A DNA stretch of 64,000 bases from Siphonodentalium dalli (lineage: Eukaryota; Mollusca; Scaphopoda; Gadilida; Siphonodentaliidae). Shown here piece by piece: positions 1 through 9,468 of this stretch. Within the stretch, counting starts at the first letter, position 1; each line of letters opens with the position of its first letter. Location of the stretch: positions 119,806,723-119,870,722 of the forward strand of contig CP136063.1 of NCBI GenBank assembly GCA_032622095.1, given 5' to 3'. Below the pieces are notes generated by a model. That model did no database searches and was not told the DNA's origin. It worked only from the letters and a program-made list of their open reading frames with translations. A program made the position numbers and the translations under genes.

Positions 1-245
1 GCTCTTTATAGCGATGCGTAAAAAACAAACGCTCATTAAATAATCACTTGATTAACCCCCGCCGTGCCTTTGCGGTGATTTTGAGAGTGGAGAACGCGTG
101 CTCTGAGCTTCTCCAAAACGCCGCGGCGACGATTCCCGTGGGTTTTTACATTTAGATGGGAAGTTTGAACTCAATCGAGCGAACCGTTTTCGATTCTATG
201 AAGTACACATATATATATATATACGAAGTCTCAAAATATATAGTA
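1..245 (+). repeat. Block alpha, copy 1 (partial at window edge)
   Basis: Begins gctctttatagcgatgcgt and runs through a conserved stretch to a TA microsatellite (about 205-222) and ctcaaaatatatag. The same block recurs at 2581-2868, 3396-3640 and 50555-50800, with a weaker copy at 4900-5150. It lies directly before block beta, so the alpha-TA-beta order is a repeated arrangement. No coding capacity is apparent. Confidence 0.75.
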
Positions 246-247
246 TA

Positions 248-1053
248 GACTAGAAGGTGACCCGACTTCGTCCGGGCTTTGACCTTGAATTGTCCATTTT
301 GAAGGTCAAGTGGGGTCACGATTTGACCAGTCCAAAACACTGCCCGGACAAAAGTACCCGACAAACGTGCCCGTCGAAATCCATCCGGTTTTATCCGATT
401 TGACCTCGAATTGATCATTTTGAAGGTCAATATCAAGTGGGTCATGATTTGACCAGTCCAAAAAATTGCCCGGACAAAAGTACCCGTCGAAATCCATCCG
501 GTTTTGCCTAGAAGGTGACCCGACTTCGTCCGGGCTTTGACCTTGAATTGACCATTTGAAGGTCAAGGTCAGGTGTGGTAACGATTTGACCCGGACAAAA
601 GTACCCGTCGAAATCCATCCGGTTTTACCCGATTTGACCTCGAATTGATCATTTTGAAGGTCAGGTCGAGGACTCGACCCGTCCAATACACTCAGTGGAC
701 AAAAGTAACCCTACATATCAAATTTCGTCGAAATCCCATCAAAATTCGCGATTTGACCTTGAATTGATCCGATTTCAAGGTCACGTCGCACGGCCAAATG
801 AATAGGCTTATGAGACTCCCCATACGAAAGTAACCCCACATACCAAGTTTCATCAAAATCCCGTGATATTCGGGCGTTTGACCTTGAAATGACCCGATTT
901 CAATGTCAAGGTCACGTCGCACGGGAAAATTAATAGGCCCATGTCACTCCCCGGCCGAAAATACCCCCACATACCAAGTTTAATCGAAATCGGCTCGGCC
1001 GTTTTCGAGTCCATTGGAAACAAACAGACATATCTTCCAAAATATATAATAGA
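248..1053 (+). repeat. Block beta, copy 1: direct repeats rich in AAGGTCA
   Basis: Starts near actagaaggtgacccgactt and ends in an acagacatatcttccaaaa tail. Inside are four or more degenerate subunits built on tttgaccttgaattga, gaaggtcaaggtcagg and gtacccgtcgaaatccatcc. The second copy is at 3645-4252. The general plan (a leader containing gacccg, phrases like aagtttcatcgaaatcgg, then a cagaca tail and a TA tract) resembles widespread metazoan non-autonomous repeats of uncertain class; that likeness is from memory. Short reading frames here are repeat-derived. Confidence 0.7.
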
Positions 1054-1706
1054 CTAGCCGATGAGCCCGACGTTGTCCGAGCTATTCAAAAACCAAATTT
1101 CAAGTCGATAGCTCCACCCGTTTCCGAGATATGGTCTGCGCTTGCGCGAAGCTGGCGTCGCACGGGCTCGGCGACCCGATAAAATTCGTATCCGGGGCGT
1201 TGTCCGGGCTATTCAAAAACAAAATTTCAAGACGATAGCTCTACCCAGCCCGACGTTGATATTCAAAAACCAAATTTCAAGTCGATAGCTCTACCCGTTT
1301 CCGAGATCTGGTCTGCGCATGCGCGAAGCTGGCGTCGCACGGGCTCGGCGACCCGATAAAATTCGTATCCGGGGCAAGATACATTCACACACCAAATTTC
1401 AAGTCGATAGCTCCACCGTTTCCGAGATCTGGTCTGCGCATGCGCCAAGCTGGTGTCGCACGGGCTTGGCGACCCGATAAAATTCGTATCCGGGGCAAGA
1501 TACATTCACATAGCAAATTTCAAGTCGATAGCTCCATCCGTTTCCGAGATCTCGTCTGCGCCGCACGGGCTCGCCAATACGACAACGTCCACCGCCTGGT
1601 CAAACTACACACACGTACCAAGTTTCGTCCCGATCGGTCGAGAATCGTAGATTTGTATTAATGACATACAGACAGACAAACAGAGGTCTTCAAAATATAT
1701 ATGAGA
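1051..1706 (+). repeat. Block gamma, copy 1: 122-bp tandem unit with GCGCATGCGC
   Basis: Leader gccgatgagcccgacg, then tandem units: caaatttcaagtcgatagct, ccgagatctggtctgcgcat, the palindrome, cgcacgggctcggcg, gataaaattcgtatccgggg, acattcaca. Perfect GCGCATGCGC palindromes are at 1315-1324 and 1436-1445, with a degenerate one near 1140. The block ends in a cagacagacaaacagaggtc tail followed by an AT stretch. Other copies are at 2915-3146, 4253-4745 and 50805-51250. Confidence 0.8.
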
Positions 1707-2080
1707 CTAGCAGGTTAGCCCGCCACTGGCGTGCTTGGTCAGAAACATGACAATGTTTTATGTTTTGTTTGTGTTTTTCAATTAGTTAATATTGGGTTTT
1801 TCAATGATTTGACCTTGAATTGATAATTCAAGGTCATGTCGGGGTCACAATATATAATTTGTGGGTACCCGCTTGAAGGTTAAGACTGACCCGATGAAAA
1901 ATTCCCCCGTTCCTATGAACGACAGACATAAGAATGTTTCACACAATGCGACGTCGACGATCCCCGTGTGTTTTTACACTTATATACGAAGTTTGAGCTC
2001 ACCTAGGGCGGAAAAACTTACCCGATCCGCGTTCTTAGGAACACAACACGCTCCGCGTTCTTAGGAACACAACACGCTCA
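1704..2080 (+). repeat. Block delta, copy 1, with a 25-bp tandem duplication
   Basis: Opens ctagcaggttagcccgccac, then agaaacatgacaat, then a ttgaccttgaattgataa stretch. The same opening is at 2868 and 50088. Near the end (2029-2078) the phrase ccgcgttcttaggaacac plus aacacgct occurs twice in a row, a local tandem duplication. Related to block beta through its leader. Confidence 0.65.
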
Positions 2081-2580
2081 TGTCTATACACGCCCAGACC
2101 CAGAAGAGGTATGATTTTTTTAACCTGCCCGTGGCCATTGAGCAGTCCCTGACAGAGGTTGTCCACCCTTACGAGATGGTCAATAGTCCCCGCAAAGTTA
2201 ATCCCGTCGTGAACCCCATCCTCGCAAAGAGCGGACAGTCAATTAATCCCGTCGTGAACGCCATCACCAACGCGACGTAATTTTGTTTGGTATCATGTGT
2301 TGCGTTCTAAAAATAGGAAAGCACTTGTTCCCGTATATCTCTCTGCACGTTGCGTTTGCGTAAATACGAAATTGTGAGTGTTGGTTTGTAACCGGGATTG
2401 CTGAGAAGCATTATGCCTATATCCACACTAACTACCCCCCCCCCCCCCCAAGCCCTGACCTAAGTGTCATACATACTAAGAGTACTATGGCATCCAATAA
2501 ATCTCCCCGCATAGGAAACCACTCAAAATTATTGTTCCCGTATATCTCTCTGCAGATGCTAATAACGTTGAATGGTAAAC
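2081..2580. other. Intervening stretch; C15 tract and short ORF of unknown meaning
   Basis: Holds a 66-codon open frame (2080-2280, +) that I do not recognise. A phrase inside it, agcggacagtcaattaatcc, recurs at about 3196, so the frame is probably repeat-derived. A run of 15 C lies at 2435-2449. No promoter, splice or RNA signal was recognised. Confidence 0.4.
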
Positions 2581-2786
2581 AGACGCTCTTTATAGCGATG
2601 CGTCAAAAACAAACGCTCATTAAATTATCACTTGATTAACCACCGCAGTGCCGTTTTTTGTGACTGAGATTGGAGAACGGTGCTCTGAGCTTCTCCAAAA
2701 CGCGACCACGGCGGTGTCGGTGGGATTTTACACTTACATAGGAAGTTTGAGCTCAATCTGTACACGCGTTTTCGATTCTATGAAGT

Positions 2787-2828
<42 letters not shown>

Positions 2829-2868
2829 ATATATATATATACGGAAGTCTCAAAATATATAGTACTAG
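2581..2868 (+). repeat. Block alpha, copy 2, with long TA microsatellite
   Basis: Starts gctctttatagcgatgcgtc like window base 1, followed by aacgctcattaaat and cttgattaaccaccgc. It ends in a long, slightly interrupted TA tract (about 2793-2838) and ctcaaaatatatag. The match to 1-245 is visible over the whole length. Confidence 0.75.
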
Positions 2869-3146
2869 CAGGTTAGCCCGCCACCGGCGGCGTTTGTCCG
2901 AAATATTAATTTAATGTTGAAGCTTGCGTCGCACGGGCTCGGTGACCCGATAAAATTCGTATCCGGGGCAAGATACATTCACATAGCAAATTTCAAGTCG
3001 ATAGCTCCACCCGTTTCCGAGATCTCTTTTGCGCACGCGCTGCACGGGCGTCGCACGGGCTCGGCGACCCGATAAAATTTGTACCCGGGGCAAGATACAT
3101 TCACATACCAAATTTCAAGTCGATAGCTCCACCCGTTTCCGAGATA
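2866..3146 (+). repeat. Short delta leader joined to block gamma, copy 2
   Basis: A truncated delta leader (ctagcaggttagcccgccac) joins part-way into the 122-bp unit. Two gamma units follow; their palindromes are degenerate (GCGCACGCGC near 3027). The junction shows recombination or truncation between repeat blocks. Confidence 0.65.
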
Positions 3147-3240
3147 ACGCATTCTTTGTTTTGCAATGGTACTCGTCCTCCCCGTCCTAAACTTCAGAGC
3201 GGACAGTCAATTAATCCCGTCGTGAAAGTCGAGATAATTG

Positions 3241-3336
3241 CATTTCGGACGCATGGGGTCAGTCGTTTAGCCACGTCCATTGGAATCCGCATCCGTATTT
3301 CGGACGCATGGGGTCAGTCGTTTAGCCACGTCCATT
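3241..3336 (+). repeat. 54-bp-spaced tandem duplication
   Basis: The roughly 41-bp phrase starting atttcggacgcatggggtca and ending ccacgtccattg occurs at about 3242-3282 and again at about 3296-3336, apparently identical. The surrounding 3147-3395 shows nothing else recognisable except the agcggacagtcaattaatcc phrase shared with 2231. Confidence 0.7.
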
Positions 3337-3395
3337 GCAATAAAGAGCGTTATTGTTAACACCTCCGTATAAGGTCAATATAAAGATCGTTGATG

Positions 3396-3569
3396 TCTTA
3401 ACCACCGCAGTGCCGTTTTTTGTGACTGAGATTGGAGAACGGGTGCTTTGAGCTTCTCCAAAATGCGACCACGGTCTTGTCGGTGGGATTTTACACTTAC
3501 ATACGAAATTTGAGCTCAATCTGTACACGCGTTTTGGATTCTATGAAGTACACATATATATACACACAT

Positions 3570-3613
<44 letters not shown>

Positions 3614-3640
3614 GGAAGTCTCAAATTATATAGTAGATAG
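3396..3640 (+). repeat. Block alpha, copy 3, with TA microsatellite
   Basis: Contains ccaccgcagtgccgtttttt, gtgactgagattggagaacg and the TA tract at about 3570-3612. It is closer to copy 2 than to copy 1. Confidence 0.75.
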
Positions 3641-3644
3641 ACTA

Positions 3645-4252
3645 GCAGGTGGACCCGACTTCGTCCGGGCTGTTTCCCTCTGCTTTTTGGCGATTTGACC
3701 TTGAATTGTCCATTTTGAAGGTCAAGGTCAGGTGGGGTAACGATTTGACCCGTCCAAAACACTGTCCGGATAAAAGTACCCGTCGAAATCCATCCGGTTT
3801 TACCCGATTTGACCTCGAATTGATCATTTTGAAGGTCAAGGTCAGGTCGGGGTCACGATTTGACCCGTCCAAAACACTCAGTGGACAAAAGTAACCATAC
3901 GTATCATATTTTGTCGAAATCCCATCAAAATTCGCGATTTGACCTTGAATTGACCCGATTTCAAGGTCAATGTCACGTCGCACGGCCAAACGAATAGGCT
4001 TACGACACTCCCCATACGAAAGTAACCCCAGACACTAATTGTCATCGAAATCCCATGATACTCGGGCGTTCGACCTTGAAATGACCCGATGTCAAGGTCA
4101 CGTCGCACGGGCAAATTAACAGACTTTCGGTCAGTTCCCGGCCGAAATTACCCCACATACCAAGTTTCATCGAAATCGGCTCGGCCGTTTTCGAGTCCAT
4201 CTCGAACAGACAGACAGACACACACACACAGATCTTCCAAAATATATAATAG
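3645..4252 (+). repeat. Block beta, copy 2
   Basis: Leader tagcaggtggacccgacttc, then the same succession of tttgacc and aaggtca subunits as 248-1053. It ends in a cagacagacagacaca tail and cttccaaaatatataat. Half-site phrases gaaggtcaaggtcagg are at about 3717 and 3832. Confidence 0.75.
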
Positions 4253-4745
4253 ACTAGCCGATGATTCCGACGTTGTCCGGGCTATTCAAAAACCAAATTT
4301 CATGTCGATAGCTCTACCCATTTCCGAGATCTGGTCTGCGCATGCGCGACGCTGGCGTCGCACGGGCTCGGCGACCCGATAAAATTCGTATCCGGTGCAA
4401 GATACATTCACATAGCAAATTTCAAGTCGATAGCTCCACCCATTTCCGAGATCTCGTCTGCGCATGCGCGAAGCTGGCGTCGCACGGGCTCGGCGACCCG
4501 ATAAAATTCGTGTCCGAGGCAAGATACATTCACATACCAAATTTCAAGTCGATAGCTCCACCCGTTTCCGAGATCTCGTCTGCGCATGCGCGAAGCGGGC
4601 GCCGCACGGGCTCGCCAATACGACAACGTCCACCGCCTGGTCAAACTACACACACGTACCAAGTTTCGTCCCGATCGGTCGAGAATCGTAGATTTGTATA
4701 AATGACAAACACAAACAGACAGAGGTCTTCAAAATATATATGAGA
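4253..4745 (+). repeat. Block gamma, copy 3: three regular 122-bp units
   Basis: Perfect GCGCATGCGC palindromes lie at 4338-4347, 4460-4469 and 4582-4591, exactly 122 bp apart. Tail: cacgtaccaagtttcgtccc, gatcggtcgagaatcg, then cagacagaggtcttcaaa. Several overlapping open frames on both strands arise from the repeat and are not genes. Confidence 0.8.
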
Positions 4746-5150
4746 TATCATTTGTGGGTACCCGTTTCAAGGTGAAGGTCACATCGGGCGGAAAAACTGA
4801 CCCGATGAAAATCTCCCCCATTCCCAGGAACCCCTAAGTACGAACACAGAATCACACAACACGCTCACGTCTGCACACAGACACAAAACGCTCATGTCTG
4901 GACACATACACGCTCTTTATCAACGACACTGCGGATACGAACGCTATTTAACTATCGCGCGATTAACCCATGAACTACCCATGACGGGGGATTGGAGAAT
5001 GAGTGCTCTGATGTTCTCAGAAGCGGTGCGATGACATTCCATCTGGGATTTTACCCTTAGATAGGAAGTTTGGGCTCAATCCGTCCGACAGTTTTCCCGG
5101 CCATAGCTAACAGACAAACAAACAAACAGAAGTCCCAAAATATATATTTG
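4746..5150 (+). repeat. Degenerate delta/alpha material
   Basis: Contains tttgtgggtacccgtttcaa (also near 1860 and 50380), acacgctc phrases, ctctttatcaacgacactgc (shared with 50564) and an acagacaaacaaacaaacag tail. It closes the 5-kb mosaic at the window start. Confidence 0.55.
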
Positions 5151-5191
5151 ATTAAAAATGGCCACCTGAGGTGGAAAATATGATGCTTTTT

Positions 5192-5581
5192 AGCTCACCT
5201 GAGACGAAGTCTCCGGTGGAGCTATAGTCATCACTCCTCGTCCGTCCATCCGTCCGTCGGTCCATCCGTCAACAATTCTTTGAACATCTTCTCCTCCCAA
5301 TCCATAAGCCCGATTTGGTTCATATTTGGTGTGGATGTTCCCTAGGTGACTCTCATTCAGATTTGTTCAAATGAGGTCATTGGGTCAAATAGTTGCCAAG
5401 CCAGGGTCATAACTCTTTCCCACCATAGTAATTCTTACAACGACTTATTCTCAAATTTCATTGGGCCGAATGGGTTCATATTTGGTACAAATGGTTATTG
5501 GGGGACTGTGATTCCGATTTGTTAAAATGAGGTCACTAGGTCAAATGTGGGCGGAGCCAGTGACATAACTAAAAAAAAAAT
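5192..5581 (+). repeat. Mollusc-type TTTAGCTCACC repeat, copy 1
   Basis: Starts ttttagctcacctgagacga, then cctcgtccgtccatccgtcc, then about 130-bp subunits carrying gggttcatatttgg, cagatttgttcaaatgaggt, gccagggtcataactctttc. It ends in an A10 run (5572-5581). Other copies begin at 7822, 33268 and 33871. I recognise the opening from mollusc genomes; class and mobility are unknown to me. Confidence 0.75.
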
Positions 5582-6463
5582 CAATCTAGATTAGAATAAT
5601 ATATGTCATCTGGCAGCTGTCTTGTATAAACAACACTGCTAGATATTAAAACAAACTACAGTAATTCTCGGGGAGATCTTTCCGATGAATGGCAACAAGC
5701 CATATTTCCGACTAATTCTGCTGTGGTTAAGTGGTCAATTACTTTAGACATTACTGTACCTGAATTTAGTGTGACTGACATTTGCTGAATGAGGTCCCCA
5801 GAGGGTGAATTTAGTGTTGCTACCCCGTACATCAGGCTAGCATCACCAAATACACCCTCAATGGACCTAATTCTGCTTAGGCATCATCTTCTGGGAAGTA
5901 TCTTAAGTATCAAATTGAAATTCTGTTTTAGTAACTTTTTTTACTTTTTCCATTCTGTTCAGTTTCTATGTCCCCCTAATTTGCAGAAGATAAAAAACAT
6001 AATTGAGGTGTTCAATGGGTGTGCATTACAAACTTCAACTGTAGAACTTCAATCTGTTCCTAGGTTTCCCATGGCTGTTGAGGCCTAATCAGACTGAGGA
6101 TTAATCGGGTGATGCTAGCCCACCTTGCAGAATATTGTCATTAAATTCACATTTTTGGGACCTCATTCTGCAAATGTCAGAAACACTATATTCAGACTTG
6201 GCTGGCATATTATTTTAAGCTACATAAATGCATGCTATCAAAATTTATTTGATCCATTTTAAATACAGACATCTTGAGATTAATTGAAAGTGATCCATTA
6301 TCTAGGCACATTTGAAATATTAGCATTGTATCTATGATCCATTCAAGTGACATACTGGGCACAGTTCCATCATTTAATGGGTTACATGTATTAACCCTGG
6401 TCACCAATTTTATGCTTTTGTGATATTTTTAATTTAAATCCTCAGATTATATCTCCAGGTTGA
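5582..6463. other. No recognisable feature
   Basis: AT-rich DNA with a 99-codon open frame (5789-6088, +) lacking any motif I know. No RNA gene, tandem array or mobile-element end was seen. Confidence 0.4.
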
Positions 6464-6861
6464 TAGCGCCCGCTCTCCCGCGGCGAAGCTACCTATGGTA
6501 TACGTATGCGGATATGAGATATACTAATCAACTTTTTCAGCCCAATCTAAAATTGGATTGAACTTACCTAAAATAGAATAATTTATTCATAACTCAAGGG
6601 TCAGCCGAGTCCAAAAAATTATTTTTGGCGACGGACGCCATTTTGTATTGATTAATACCACCACGTACATCATGACGTCACAACCTACATCGGCGCGCAA
6701 AATTCCAGACATGTCTGCGTCGATGGCCAGACAGCTGAGACTCGTATTACACGGGCAGGCTAAACATCCACATTTATGTTATATGTGATTATTTACATAC
6801 ATTCATCCGATAATCACATGAACAGTAACAAGCGGGCGCAAATTACGTTTACGTATGATTA
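6464..6861 (+). mobile_element. GCGCCCGCT-ended element, copy A (internally deleted)
   Basis: Starts agcgcccgctctcccgcggc and ends with gcgggcgcaaattacgttta, cgtatgattatatt. Compared with copy B (6862-7768) it lacks the central block from about 7071 to 7500. GCGCCCGCT at the start and AGCGGGCGC near the end form a short subterminal inverted repeat. Copy B begins at the next base, so the two are in tandem. No coding potential; probably a non-autonomous DNA element. Confidence 0.6.
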
Positions 6862-7768
6862 TATTAGCGCCCGCTCTCCCGCGGCGAAGCCGCAGAAGCG
6901 AAGCGACCTAGGGTATACGGATATGAGATATACTAATCGACTTTCAGCCCAATTTTAAAATAGATTGAACTTACCTAAAATAGATAATTTATTCATAACT
7001 CAAGGGTCAGCCGAGTCCAAAATTAATGTTGGCGACGGCCGCCATTTTGTATTGATTAATACCACCTCGAAATGTGTAATTGGGCAAAATGCTCCAGGGC
7101 AAAAATAGAAAACTTTGTTCCGGCAAATGTTAGCTATACTTCATCATATGTAGGAACAACATGCTCCTAAAGCCAAAGATATTTAAAAAATTGAATGTAA
7201 ATTAAACCAAAGCTCTGGTTAACAAAAAAGTGAACTTGCATGAAAAAGTTTTGTTTACATATTTTATAAAATTATTAAAAATGTTTGCCCCGAAAGAGGA
7301 ATATAGGGGCCTTACTGGCCGTTTAGATGTTATCTTCCATTTTCTAACAGTATTTTCGCCTAAAAGATTGATGAATTATTCTCAAAGTTCAAGGCCGACA
7401 AAGTGAAACTATAAGTTCCGATTGAAAGATCGCAGAGTCCTTTTAAGATAACTTTTTGGAAAACCAGTAAAGGCGTCATGACATCAAGACGTGCACCGTG
7501 ACGTCACAACCTACATCGGCGCGCAAAACTCCAGACACTGAGGACTGCGTCGATGGCCAGACAGCTGAGACACATATTACACGGTCACGATAAACGTCAC
7601 ATCTGCCAAACATTTACGTTATATGTGATTATTTACATGTATATGATTGTCTTGTGTCCCGTTACGGTTTATCATCAAATCCATCTAAAGATAAAAATTC
7701 ATCCGATAATCCCTTGAACAGTAACAAACGGGCGCAAATTACGTTTACGTATGATTATATTAATGATA
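6862..7768 (+). mobile_element. GCGCCCGCT-ended element, copy B (longer form)
   Basis: Same start and end as copy A plus a central block (ttgggcaaaatgctccaggg, aagttcaaggccgacaaa, gatcgcagagtcctttt). This block is present, reversed, in copy C at 11172-12333, so copies B and C represent the fuller form. No open frame longer than about 65 codons carries a recognisable domain. Confidence 0.6.
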
Positions 7769-7821
7769 ATAATCCACCTTTTCTTGCATGGATTTTGTTT
7801 CTAAGACTGGTGACATCTTTT

Positions 7822-8690
7822 TTAGCTCACCTGAGACGAAGTTCCAGTGGAGCAAATGTCATCACTCGTTGTCCGTCCATCAACACTTCTTTGAACATCT
7901 TCTCCAGATCCATAGGACCGAATGGGTTCATAATTGGTGTGGATGTTCCCTATGTGACTGCAGTGTTCGCGCTGTCGGTAGCCAAATTAGCCAATGGCTA
8001 ATCTTTTTCGAATTTGGCTAATAAAAATTTCTTTTGGCTAAACTTTTTTTGACCCCAAATGGAGACTGAAAGCATGGAGTCAGAAATCTAATTAATAAAA
8101 GCGCTCAATAGATCGACATTCAAGACGAAGTTAGGTGACGAAAGTATTTCATTATTTTCGTACTTATGAAATATCGTTCCGTAGCAGCAAAAGGTAAGCT
8201 CTAACATTTAGTGATGTGAACGATCTAGTCCGAAAACAACGAAAGTGGGAATATATCGCCGACTGTACAAAGGGAAACCCGATCGCGGACAGTACAAAGG
8301 GAAAGCCGATCGACAACTCTATCAACCAAGCGATCATAAAGTGATATGCAATCATATTTAGTGTTTTAATCTGGAGAAAGATTACGTCACTCTGCACGAA
8401 ACAACAAAAGGTTATTATTTTACATTTAATCCCCTAATCCCCCATCACAGTGACTGGTATTCAGATTTGTTCAAATGAGGTCACTGGGTCAATTAGTTCC
8501 AAAGCCAGGGCCATAACTCTTTCCCTCCATAGTAATTCTTAAAACGACTTCTTCTCAAGTGGCATCAGGCCGAATGAGTTCATATTTGGTATGAATAGGG
8601 TCTCTGGTTTACTGGGGTTCAGATTTCTTAAAATGGGGTCACTGGGGCAAACATGGGCAGGGTCAATATCTTTTTTTTTTAAATTTAGAT
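7822..8690 (+). repeat. Mollusc-type TTTAGCTCACC repeat, copy 2, split by an insertion
   Basis: Left part 7822-7960 (ttttagctcacctgagacga ... ttccctatgtgactg) and right part 8450-8690 (gtgactggtattcagatttg ... catgggcagggtca). Joining the two parts restores the order seen in copy 1, so 7961-8449 is a later insertion. Confidence 0.75.
7961..8449 (+). mobile_element. hAT-like 489-bp insertion
   Basis: Starts CAGTGTTCGCGCTG, which fits the usual CAGNGTT-type 5' end of hAT terminal repeats. It is flanked by a 7-bp direct repeat GTGACTG (7954-7960 and 8450-8456); the eighth base differs, T versus A. Inside are repeated ttggctaa phrases (7979-8040) and a doubled ggacagtacaaagggaaa phrase. The 3' terminal inverted repeat is not evident, so the hAT assignment rests on the 5' end and the duplication size. 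No transposase is visible. Confidence 0.55.
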
Positions 8691-9468
8691 TTAAGTTTTT
8701 ACATTTAACTCCTTTGGCTAAATTTAACAAAAAACATAATTTTAAATGAGAAAAAAAACCCAGTAAATTCTACTCCTTGCTCAATATTTTTTTCAATTTT
8801 CAATTAAAATTTTGAGAAATAAATTATGTTATAACAACTTACTGACTATTGTAGTCTTCAGAGTCTCAGACTTCTCCGTCTTTACAGTCTGGTGAGCGAC
8901 CCCACAGTCTTTGACTGTCTTGTTGACTAATATCTTCTATATCAGTTTCTGCTGTTTGGAACGGGTTGAGATTTGTTACTTTATTTTGTATTTTTTATAT
9001 TAACTTGATCATTGGGGCATTGAAACAAGAAATACTTGTAGTCCTAGCCCCTTCCAAACCCTCAAAAATTTGAATTTTACTGAACGCAGTATAAAATTTT
9101 CACAAAAAAAATCACAATTGGGATTCTAGTCACAATTCAACAAGTAATGAGCAGAACTGCTTTATGTAAGTGATGCATACCATTGTCCGAGAATATTCAA
9201 AGTCATTGGAACCAAAATTGTTACTTTTGCTCAAAATGGCCGCCAAAATATGGAAAATTGTTAATATTGCCCCAGCATGCCATACAATCGCTTACAAGTT
9301 GTGGTTGATTAATACAATTGGCTATTCTGCCTTATATCCATTGAAAACTAACATGTCTGATTCACCTGATTAATTGTTAGTGTTGTAACAATTGACATTA
9401 CCAGACAGATTGGACTGTGCTGTCACAAACATACATATGGCAAAAATTAACATTTTAGGTTTGCACCA
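8691..9468. other. No recognisable feature
   Basis: AT-rich DNA. The gtcttcagagtctcagactt cluster near 8851 is mildly repetitive. A 67-codon frame at 9170-9373 (+) has no known motif. Confidence 0.35.

Noticed and set aside
2793-2838. TA tracts as replication origins or promoters
   Set aside because: They are microsatellites at the ends of repeat blocks, repeated at each block copy.
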